From NCBI RefSeq assembly GCF_001039355.2, contig NW_019775606.1:1-44996 (forward strand): DNA of 44,996 nucleotides, in the 5' to 3' direction. Within the stretch, counting starts at the first letter, position 1. Each line of letters begins with the position of its first letter. The notes beneath the pieces were generated by a model that saw nothing but the letters and a program-made list of their open reading frames with translations, had not been told where the DNA came from and ran no database searches. Positions 10,197 through 21,600 of the stretch are shown piece by piece. The translations under genes and the position numbers were made by a program. The stretch is from Lingula anatina (taxonomy: Eukaryota > Brachiopoda > Lingulata > Lingulida > Lingulidae).

Positions 10197-11285
10197 TTCT
10201 GTATTTCATTCAAGATTCAAGATCTCTCTCCCTCTCAAACATTCAGCGACCAGCGCCATCTATGACAAGAAAAGCTTTGTCGGATGTTGTTCATATTAAA
10301 GTTAGAGTATTTAAAGCAGAACATTTTTTCGGTGTAAAGATAAATATAAACATTTCAAATTCATTTCTATGGACGTATTTACAAATTATCATACCATATT
10401 CACCTCTTGAAAGCAGTAAACTGTGTCTCTTCTTGTCTGTGACGTCAACGTTACTATTGTAGTGACGTAAATGTTTAACAATGGCGGACGGGCTGAAAAT
10501 ACGGATGAGGCTTCTTCACTAATTTTTTCCCACTCATAACTTCACTAAAAGGTAACATTTGAAGTATGTAATCCGAATTAAGTTTAAATGTGTCTTTAAG
10601 ATATACTTGCAATGGCATTAAGCATAAATTCATTGTCTAGAGTGGGGTAAAAGGTGGTGATTTGAAAAGTGGGTCAAGGAGGGACACTGCGAACGGGCAC
10701 CTGTTCTGTAGGCAGTGATTCTGCTTTGCTCTCGAATTAGCGAGCAAATCTATGCTAGGACCAGGTAGTTATGCTGACCTCTTTGACTCTCCATGCATAT
10801 TATGATGTGAATGAATTCGCTTGTATTTAGTTGTCTGAAATATTGCAAAAATCGAGCTCTCACTTTATGTGTTATTGTCATTTCTAAGCCAAATTATACA
10901 CATTTGATTGACCATGTTACTCGCATCGGACATTTGAACTTCAACAGTCATTCCTTTTGGCATGACAATAAATTGTTTTACATTCCATAGCCAAAGAGTG
11001 AAGATTTACATGCAGCTCAAATATTGTTTTACCATTAGCCTTTCAGATTTTGAATTAATTTGCAATCATATCTTTACTTACTTTTTATTTAGCATGTTTG
11101 CATCTTTTCTCATTGATCGTGTGATATTTGGCTGTTTTTTGTTTCTGTCTTTTTTATCGCAGATCATTGCAGGTTTGTAAGTATTATAGATATAGCAGTA
11201 CTAGTAATTAACATTTATAACAGAAATTTAAGATGCTGTTTGTTTCATTTCATTTTCCAAGTATTGACTGCACACTTGAGTGGAA
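10197..11285. promoter_or_regulatory. Divergent promoter region between two head-to-head genes
   Basis: The start codons of the minus-strand C8orf34 homologue (10196) and the large plus-strand gene (11286) are 1.09 kb apart. The region holds a perfect palindromic CRE, TGACGTCA, at 10440-10447, a variant TGACGTAA at 10463-10470, and AACAATGGCGGAC, a YY1-type initiator-like site with its core at 10481-10487. Transcription to the right probably begins near the last site. A donor-like AAAAG|GTAACA at 10551/10552 suggests a non-coding first exon. Up to 11285 I see only possible untranslated exons, for example a 14-base one at 11163-11176. The promoter call is inferred from layout and motifs. Confidence 0.6.
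10481..10522 (+). other. Possible upstream ORF in the leader of the large plus-strand gene
   Basis: An ATG inside the YY1-like motif opens a 13-codon reading frame (MADGLKIRMRLLH) ending with TAA at 10520-10522. It lies before the presumed leader donor at 10552. If transcription starts upstream, the frame could affect translation of the downstream protein. If transcription starts at the YY1-like site itself, it may be too close to the cap to be used. Confidence 0.3.
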
Positions 11286-14101
11286 ATGGCTGAACAAGGT
11301 AATTTAACTATTTCATTTTTGACTGAATGTGAGATTTTAGTTATTTTTACCTTTGTTGGACTGAGAAATAATTGTGTTTTTTTTATTAAGTTTTTCACAC
11401 CTAACAGCACTTGTTTTGTGCTTACACATGCATATATACATTTAAGCATCAATGTCTCTGATATTATTAATTTTTTTTTATTTAGTTCCAAAAATGAAGT
11501 TGAAGAAAGGTGTCAAACCAAAGAAAAAAGCTGAAGAAGATGCAAATGAAGAAGAAGAAGAGCCACAGGTCTGTTATAAACAGATGAATGGTACAAATAT
11601 TTGGTTTGGGGGGGGGGGGGTGCTGTAGGTGAAATAATTTAGATTTATTTGTTGTGCCAGGTATTTACAAATTAACAACAAAAACAGGGGGTTTTTTCCA
11701 AGTTGGGGGTACAAATGCTTCTAAAAATTATTACCTGTAATTTCCCACAAAATTTCAAGGAGTCCAAGCCATTGGTGGGGGTTGGGGTAGAGGGGGTCAG
11801 CCCCTTTTGTTGGGAAATAGTTTGTTCTGGGTTAAATTTGATCTAGAAACAAAGTTTTAATGGTAAAGGGTCCACCAGAAAAAACAAACCCCTATAGACC
11901 TGTAAAGGCAGTTTTTTGACAGTTTAATTAATACATAAACTAGTACTATGTTTTTACTCAGTGATATATATTTGTAATGATTCATACCCTGGTTGTGATT
12001 TTAAAAATGATTCAGAGAAAATAAGTCCTGTTTGTTTGTGTGATTGATTTTTTTTTACTTCAAACACAGGGAGCCTCAGCAGTTGTAGAAGTGGAGGATG
12101 AAGAAGTGACACCGAAGATAAAGAAGAAGGGCAAAGGAAAAAAGAAAGGGAAGAAAAGGGCAGTAGAAAGGGAGGAAACTCCACAAGAAAATATTCCAAA
12201 GGTCAGTTAAGACTGCACTTAAGTTGGACTTTTATGGCAGATGCATGGTTTTGATGGGATGGGGATTGGTGGAATGAATGGGGGGGGGGAGTTAAGCGTT
12301 TTGTTTTGCTTGACATGGAAATAGAGGAGTCCATTAAGCTAACTGGAAGTCAGAAGCACATGTCCTCTATCCCCCTGCACTTCCCCCCCACCCCCCCNNN
12401 NNNNNNNNNNNNNNNNNNNNNNNNNNNNNNNNNNNNNNNNNNNNNNNNNNNNNNNNNNNNNNNNNNNNNNNNNNNNNNNNNNNNNNNNNNNNNNNNNNNN
12501 NNNNNNNNNNNNNNNNNNNNNNNNNNNNNNNNNNNNNNNNNNNNNNNNNNNNNNNNNNNNNNNNNNNNNNNNNNNNNNNNNNNNNNNNNNNNNNNNNNNN
12601 NNNNNNNNNNNNNNNNNNNNNNNNNNNNNNNNNNNNNNNNNNNNNNNNNNNNNNNNNNNNNNNNNNNNNNNNNNNNNNNNNNNNNNNNNNNNNNNNNNNN
12701 NNNNNNNNNNNNNNNNNNNNNNNNNNNNNNNNNNNNNNNNNNNNNNNNNNNNNNNNNNNNNNNNNNNNNNNNNNNNNNNNNNNNNNNNNNNNNNNNNNNN
12801 NNNNNNNNNNNNNNNNNNNNNNNNNNNNNNNNNNNNNNNNNNNNNNNNNNNNNNNNNNNNNNNNNNNNNNNNNNNNNNNNNNNNNNNNNNNNNNNNNNNN
12901 NNNNNNNNNNNNNNNNNNNNNNNNNNNNNNNNNNNNNNNNNNNNNNNNNNNNNAGAAAACACATTCCCCTTTCCCCCCCCCCCCCCCCCCCCCCCCCCCC
13001 CAGCTGTTCTCTGGGGTTTTACTTTTTTAACAGAGAGAGAATGAGTTTTATAATTGATAAGGAACTATTTTATTCACTACCACACTAAAATAAAAAAAAT
13101 TGTCATCAATCTTTGTGAGAAAAGTTTTTTTATACAATTTCTGATCATTGATATTAGATAATCAGAAAAGATTGTCAGAAATTAGATAATCAGAAAAAAT
13201 TGAAAAGATGTGACGCATTATGATCATTTAAATATCCTGTCTCCTCAATTTTCTGTCCAAACAGGAAGACTCCACAGTGTCTCCACCTACAGTTAAAGAT
13301 GAAGAATCAAAGGAGAATCCACCAGAGCCATCTACATCAACAGTGGCTGCCCCTACAGGTGACAAGACTGTGAAAAGTCAGGTGAAGCCATCGTCTTCAT
13401 TACCTGTAGCGCCATCTACAGTTGAGGGTGAGGAGGCAATAAGCCGCCAGCCATGGGATTCGGATTCTGCACCAGCGCCCCCTTCAACATCAAATCCAGA
13501 TGCTCCTGACGACTTAGAGGGGAAATCGATAAAAGAACCAAAACCAGGTATTTGTCACTGAGTAATAATTTACTCTGTGTAATTTTTATAATTTGAACAA
13601 ATTATTCTCATAATATATATTTTTTTTTTTTAGTTTTTTTTTTTTTTTTTTTTTTGTTTCTGACTCATTTATTTNTTAGTTTTCTGACTCATTTATTTAA
13701 TGCACTTTTATTTGACAGTTCTCATGATGTACGGAAATTGAATTCACTTTTGAATGACTTTGTAAAATAGGCAGTCTTAAATAATGGACTGACCCCAGGT
13801 ATAATATACCTCCAAAATTAGAAAAAAATGAAAGTGTTAAAAAATTAAATAAATTAATACTCCATCGAAACATCAGTATGTATCTATTTCTCTGTGAACA
13901 TCAGCTTCTCGGCCAGCCAGTGCAGAAAGACCCGCGACAGGTCCTGGAGCTGAGAAAGATGGCTTTCCTACGCAAATACAACAGCGGCAAACTGCTACGC
14001 ACATTACAACTAGTACACCTAAGGTAAGGCCCAACTCCTGTGTATACTCTTAGTTATAGAGAGAGAATAAGAGAGGATGGATGTGGTTTTTAACCTCGTA
14101 T

Positions 14102-14146
<45 letters not shown>

Positions 14147-17100
14147 TGTAAAAAATATAACAGCCCACATAGAATGTGTTAAACTGTGACTGCAGATTTG
14201 TTCCACTAATCTTTCTTTCTTCTAAGAATTATCTTTAATTATATTTTAACTTGGGCCCTAAACTGTTTGAATATTTGTTCTATCTGTTATAGAAAACCAG
14301 CTACAAGTTTGAGGCCAGAGAGTTTGATAACCTGGACCCCAAGGAATACGGCATTGAACTGAGTGATGAGGAATTCAAATATGGTAGGCCTGGGATTAAT
14401 ATCAGAATGTTTTAGTGATATTTATTTATTTATTTATTATTTTTATGAGAAATAATTGCCAGTAAGATGTTAGAAATTCAGTAAAATTGCTGGGATAGAA
14501 GTCATGTCCTTAATTGTTCCTTGTTAAATGTTTTTAGAACCTCCTGCTGAAGATCACACACTGCCTGATCTCTATCGCCTCATGGACACTCTGGAAGGGG
14601 GTGACTCGGACCTCGAGACTTCTCAGCGCCCTCCTGCTCTCTTCACGCGCCCGGAGCATGTCCCAAATTACCAGAAAATTTCTGAACTTCGCCTGGCGAT
14701 GGAGGAGGAGGATATTCAAGAGTATGTGGAGGGGTTTGAGACTGATGTTAGAGACGAGGTGCTTATGATAGGGAACATTTCATTGGAGGAGATTCAGGCA
14801 AGTATCCAATGATGTTTTTCCTTTCAAATTTATGTTTTAAGCAATATTTTTGAGATGATAATGATTTTTGGTTGGGAATGGTCACAAATTTTATGTCATG
14901 GAAGACACGCTCATTGCATACAAAAGAAGACTGATTTTTTTTTGGGGGGGGGGTAGAATTTTTTTTTTTTTTAACCATTTAACCACAGTCATACTTAACT
15001 CTGGTACTTTTTCCCATTCTAATTAATTTTAACTTTGTTTTTTTCCACTCCAGGAAGAAGAGAAGCGACTTCGAGATGAGCACATAGCTTACCAGCAACA
15101 GGAGGCAGAGATTGCTCGTCAGCGCCAGGAAGGAATTCTCATCAGCGAGGAGCAGGCCAAGAAGCGTATGGCAAAGAGGCTGAAAGAGAAACGCAGACTT
15201 CTGGCTAAGAGAGAGGTAAAGGATAAATTTAGATCAAATAATTGAAGAAAAAATGGAAACTCGTAATGTATACTCACGTGCAGGTTGTATGAGGTCTGAT
15301 CTTTGGTTTGTATCCTTAGACTTCATCAGACTCAATTTTCTTTACTTATTTCATTGAAACTAACTGAATGAATTAAAATGTATAAAGTTTGGTGAAAAGT
15401 TAAGTTTAAGCCTGCCAGTATACTGTCAAGAATTAAAATATTGACACTAATTTGATGAGAAAACTGTCAACCAACTGTTTTCAAACTCAAGCTGTGATGT
15501 TTATTTTTCTTCCAGGAAATAGCGCAGCAGAAGGAACGTCTGTTGATGGACAGACTTCACAAGGCCTTCAGACGGTCAGAAAACCAGCTGACCACTGTCC
15601 TGGAGAGAAGGAAGGGAGAAGTTAAGGTACGAGAAGAGAGACAGAGTAAAGGAGGGAGAGAGAGACAGAAAGAGAGAGGAGGTAGAAAGGGAGACAGAAA
15701 GGGAGGAAGAGAGAGAAGGGTGTTCTCATTTAGATCACACTGAATAATAAAATGAGAAAAAATTACCTGCATCTGTCACTCTACCTAGAGAGGAGATTTA
15801 GTCAGTGTACAGTATGTGGAATTCAGAATTGCTCCTTTAAAAGAGAAATTTTAAATGACCTGGTGACATGCCCTTTCTCATCTTTATGTAATTTCTCCAT
15901 TCCCTATTTTAGACAATGTATGGAGATCTCACAGTATCAGATGGCCACTACGGAGGCAGTAAAGGCAGAAGATGGAAGGTCGACTGGAACAAGACTCCCC
16001 AGCCAATCCAAGTCAAGCTGAACTGCCTGAGAGGGGTCAAGGACAAATTACCAGGTAGGTCAAGGTCATCTAAATTCTACAGTAAAGAAATGGAGTTAGT
16101 TAACTGATCACCAGTGTGGGAAAGGCATTGCTTTTATATCACATATGTAAATTGCAAAGGGAAGATGGGACATTAATTTAGAAATCAGGCGTTGTTACAA
16201 GTACATATGTTATCATTGTGGTACATATTTGGGTAGCGAGGAAGAAAGAGTACATTTTTGCAACCCCCTCTTGCCTCTTTTTCTTATTCAGAATCATTCA
16301 CTGTTAGATGGTAGCTATACAAGATTTCAATAATCATACATATACTTCACTTTCATCTGCTCACTATTCATGAAAATCTTTGAAAGATAAGGATGTTAAA
16401 ATAAAATTTTGCTGTCTCAACTGGCCTTTACATTCTTCGAAAATTAAATTGTGGAAAAAATTCATAAAGATATTTGTAATTCAAAGGTGTTAAATTATAT
16501 TTTTTTCTATTTTTATATTTTCTGTTTCAGCTTGCCGCTATGTCCTGATGGTATTTTTGAATTAAGATATTTGTAAATCAATGATTTCGAAATAAAACCT
16601 TCCATTTCAGCTGGCCGTTATGTGCTGATGGTGTCCCTGTACAACAGACTAGGAGGTATCGTGATGAGGTGGTCCAACTTAAAGGGTCAGCAGTGGGGTG
16701 GGGCCACGCTGCCCACACACCACGACGGGAACTTCTACAATGCCGAGTTGAAGGTATGGTTACTACCTGACATGAGTTACTCAGTTATTTCAAACAGCAT
16801 CTATAACAATCAGTAAAAGGTACAGTAAAGTAAAAATTAAAACAGGTTCAAAGAACCTCTGTTCTGCAGTGTGATCAAAGCCCTGGGTTGAAGGATTAAA
16901 ACTTTATTTCACATGGTAAAAACATGTTTAGTGTCTTTTGAAATGATATGTTTTTTAACATGCTCAGCTAAAGGTAATATCAATATTTCAGTGGAAGTAT
17001 GAAATCAGATTTTCTGGAAATATGAACTTTTGCACCTCAGCATTTATGTAAAAAAGACTGAGAGTATTTATCTATTCATTCATTAACCAATTTATTTATT

Positions 17101-18550
17101 CATTTGTTTATTTATTTATTTATCTTGTTGGTAAGATAGTTATCTAGTTGTTTCATCAAACTTTATTTTTGTTCTAGCTGGAGCAGAGTGTGTTCACCGT
17201 CCTCCCCGCCAAGCCCTCAGTACGTCCAGGCATGGTGCTGGTGTTTGAGCTGTTCCTCCTCCGTGGCGCCGTCGTACCCACTGACCGAGTGGTGGGATGG
17301 GGGGCTTTCCCTATCTGTGATGGAAATTTTGACATCATTGAGGGAAAGTATGTGCAGTATTTGATATGGCTTTTTGTTCCATATTTACTTTGACAAAAAT
17401 ATCTGTAAACATGTATTGATAAAAGCTGTGTTAAGGAATTTTTAGATAAATAATACTTACAGATATGAAAAAAAGAAACATTGAAAACAGGAAAAAATGG
17501 CAGTTCCAAAATTTTCAGGTTTCATAAATTTTCATGTTTGAGTTTTCACACATTATTCACTTCCAGATACAAAACTATATTCACAATATTTCAGCAAGGT
17601 GAAACAGTTAGAGTTCAATTCATATTTGTATCTTTCTATTTGTATCTTCATCTCTGTGTACATTCACATCCAGATACAAGTGCCCCCTGTTGAGAGGCGA
17701 GATGGACACCCTGATAGATAAACACGAGAAGATCGAGGAGCTGATGGCGTCTGACGTGGACCACTGGCTCAGTAACCTCTACTTTGAGGTGGTCAAGTTA
17801 CCAAGGTGAAATGTCTTTATGCTTCTTCCATCCTAAATTACTCTCCTCCAGATATTAACAACATTTGGGCAAGCTGAAACAGTAAAAGTTGAATTCATAT
17901 TTGTATTTCAGCTCAACAAGTTATCAAATTACAAAGATGAAATATCTTTGTCCACATTTTTAAGCTGCTATTTAAATCAGAGCATTTCAATTGAAGAATA
18001 ATTATATATAAGCAAATTCTCATGTGTCGACAGTGAATAAGCTATTTTGTAAATGTTGCATAATACGCTTGCTAAGTAAAATGTACTTCGAGGTGATTAA
18101 TTTTTTTATTCATTCTACTAACTTAAATGCAATCATGACAACATATGTTGCTCATTCAATGCTTCTAATTTTTTGATTGATTGTTATAAAATATTTAGTC
18201 ATAGATCTGGAAAATATATTTAAATTTGTAAAAAAAAAGTACTTGTGTAATTGTGAAAATGGCATACTAAATTGGGAAATCTCTGTCTTCTAGATACATG
18301 GCAGGTCAAAAAGAATATGAAGTAGAACTTCAGTTCCTGTCAGGAATTCTCAGCCATCCAGACCGTGTGAATACTGGAGAAGAGGCTAAAGACGGAGAGG
18401 AACCTATCCCAGGATCCCACAGCAATATGGGGTCCACACTGACCAAGGAAGGGGCCCAGAGGTAATGATATTGATAATGACATAAGCACAGAAATTACAT
18501 TGTTTTTACATGTCAAATTTCCAAGCCTGCTTGTTAGTTGTCGGAAGACA

Positions 18551-18619
<69 letters not shown>

Positions 18620-21600
18620 GTGTGTGTGTGTACACAGTATTGATATACATCTGTTTCCTGTCCCAGTGAAGCCAAGCTGAGTCTCCACATGAGCAGTATC
18701 CTAGGTAAAAGCAACACCACTCTGGCAGATGATGGCCTCAAGTCTGAAGATGGGAAACCAGTAAGAAAATAAGATATTAACTCCACAGGTGTTAAAACAC
18801 AAGAATTTCTATTATGGCTGCTGGTTCCTGCCAAAGAGAAAAATAATCTTAGCAGAATAATTAGTTTTGATTGTTAAGTCCTTGCATTTATTAAGAAAAA
18901 GGTAAGAAGATTTAAAATATGGCCGTACAAAAGTCAAGTTTACTGAAAAAGGTCACAATGAGACAAAAAAAAAAGGGCCACTTCTCCTGCTTATCAAAAT
19001 ACCGCATCCTTTCTGTTGTGACTTTTGTGTTGAGGTGATAATAAAAAATAAATAATATTATTTAATTCTAAACGAACCATTCCTTTAATTCTTCAGGACA
19101 AGCTCCATGTTGATCTACGCCAGCGCCGCCCCATGACGACCATCGGATCACGTAACATTCACAAGGATAACAAGGTCAAGGTCGGGAATGAGAGTGACAG
19201 CGATGACTATGATGATGAAGAGGCCTTTATGACCAAGAAAGACGAGGACTTCATGCCGGTGAAGGGAGAACCTGGGCTCTTCTATAAGGTAAGTAAAGTA
19301 TACTTAGGGGACACTCACATCAAGTTTTAGGTAGACCAGAAATTGTTGTTCTGTTGTAGCCAAATTCATCATTGATGTAGATCAAAATTTTGATTATCTA
19401 AAAGCTGTTTGGCTGAAATAGATTTACCATGGAGTGAGTTTAGATAATTATATATTTTTGAAGTGTGGATTTATCACCAGTGCTCACATGATATTTTTGT
19501 TTGAGAACACAAAAGAACAGCTCAGTAAATGTCTACACCAATGAACTGTCATATTAATTCATTCTCAGCCAGTGGACCAAATTTTTTGCCTCCAAGGGAG
19601 CTGGCTAAACTCGATTTAAAAAACTAAAATCCCAAATGTTTACATATAATTATTGACTTGTAAATAAGTTTATACACTAGTGTGTTCTTAATCTTGCCAA
19701 AAATGCCAGTAGACAAAAATATTGCCTCCATTCCAAATGCTTATATGTGAACTTAAAGTTATCAGTCAGTTTATGCACTGGTTTGTACCTGATTTATTTT
19801 CTTTATAAACACAGAGACACATGAACAACCCAGTGGATGTTTACGCCAAGAAGCTGTACACCATGCTCCCTAAGACACCCATCTTGAACCCTAAGAGACG
19901 CCAGAGGAAGCTGACCCATCTAGAACAGCTGGAACAACACAGCTTTAGTGTCAAGTAAGTGAAAAATGGCCAGCTGGCAGGTTCAAGGTGTTTATGAGTT
20001 TTATGTGTTGTATTTGTGTTTTGAATTTTTTTTAAAAAGTGTATGGCACTTTTACAAAGTATTATTTTTAGTTTTCATTTTAGGACAGCATGTTTGAACA
20101 TTAATTTTGGCACAAAGGTAGAAATGGAGATGGTTATTTCTATTATTTGAAGTAGTTGTTGTAGTTACTGTAGTAGTAACATGGATTTGGTAAAAAGCTT
20201 ATTATAAGTGAATATTTCAAAAAAAAATACTAGAACAAGAAAAATTCAAATTGGGCAGAGAAAGTTTTAACATTGAGAAACATCATGTTTCAATTGTTAC
20301 CACACCCAAAATTATAATGAATTTTATTAATTTTTTCAATAGGCCTCCATTCTCAGAGAAAGGGCACCTGCCAAGACGCAGCTGGGAGAAAGTGAACTAC
20401 GTGGGGCGCATGTTTCTCGCGGAGTTAGGACTGTCACAGTGGAGAAGCAGAGAATTCTGGGGAATGGTGATGCTGTTTGTCTTCATCTTCTTCCTGCGTC
20501 TTTATCTCCATTACATCGGACAGTGGTTGTTCTTGAATGCAATCGAGATACCCATCAACAAGTTAGTAGGGTTTTAATTTTCTTATTTATTTCCATAAAG
20601 AGACAAATTAAATGAGGTTATCAAATATGGGAAAAGGAAACATATTTTTATAAATGAAATCTAGTTTAACTTAACAATATTATGCCAAACTAAATTTAAA
20701 AAAAAAAGAGAAATTATAACAAGTGACTAATAATTTCATGCTGAAGAGGATACAGCATCTTCAAAATCAGAGTTGTCTTCTACTGAAAATCACTGCATTT
20801 CCAAAATACTTTCAAAAATTGTGTGCAGGTGATTAATATTAGGTACATGTTTTATGAGGTCCATAAATGTTCTTCTTAGGTTTGAGTTCCTGCCTTACAC
20901 AGTAAACCTGAACTACCAAAGCACCCTTCTCCACACTCGTGAAGAAATAGCCATGGTCAGCTTGGGGCCGTTCTTGATCATTTTGACCTTCACCTTGCTG
21001 GTCATTATTGATTGGCTGATGCAGAAGATCTTTGGGATGTTCCCTGACCTCGGCAGCAAGTTCATTATCTGCTTTGGTATCCATGCTGTTCTGGATCCCA
21101 TCACTATCATGATCATAGATCTGAGCTTGCAGGTAAGTGCTCTATGTAAATTCGATGATGAAATCTAAAATTAAATAAAATGATATGTTATCTAATTTTA
21201 TTGATATAAACAGGTAAGGTTAGGTAAAGCAGTAGTAATTATATGTCTATCAATTGCTTGGTTTCCGTTTCAGAGGTACCTAAACTCTGGTGGTGACCAG
21301 CCTATAGCAGACTGTGCCAAGCTGTACTGGCATTTCAACAGAGCGGAGGGGTCGGGACTGGCGGGCATCTTTATCACTCTGTTCCTGTACTTCTGTCTCT
21401 GCTTCATGGCCGCAGCTATACTGTATATGTTCTTCCTCAGGTGGGTGTCAAATTTGTTTTCTTTCAAGTTTATGACGTATTTTGAGAAGGCAATGGGCAG
21501 ACATGTTTTTCGCAAGTGCATGATTGTGAGGTGCACCTTTTATTCTTTTGTTGGTAACTTCTAAATGTTACAATAACCAGTTTTCCAGTGACAAGTATTC

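Larger units (their letters stand above)
11286..14383 (+). other. Charged N-terminus and Ser/Pro linker of the large gene (exons 1-6)
   Basis: Exon 1 holds only MAEQ plus one base. Exons 2-3 code for lysine runs (KLKKGVKPKKKAEED, KIKKKGKGKKKGKKR) mixed with glutamate runs, as in disordered nucleic-acid- or lipid-binding tails. Exons 4-5 are rich in Ser, Pro, Thr and Glu and likely disordered. Exon 6 (14293-14383) changes to ordered-looking sequence, KFEAREFDNLDPKEYGIELS, which is the part most like the vertebrate OFCC1 family. Confidence 0.7.

Noticed and set aside
12306-13088. Long open frames on both strands across the n-run
   Set aside because: They are open only because n cannot encode a stop; the flanking residues have no coding features.
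18340-18834. 164-codon minus-strand frame with a long Arg-Glu run
   Set aside because: The run is a translated (TC)n microsatellite and the rest is antisense to coding exons of the large gene.
20251-20577. Single open frame beginning before the exon at 20343
   Set aside because: The first ~30 codons are intron; the acceptor at 20341-20342 and phase 2 define the true exon start.
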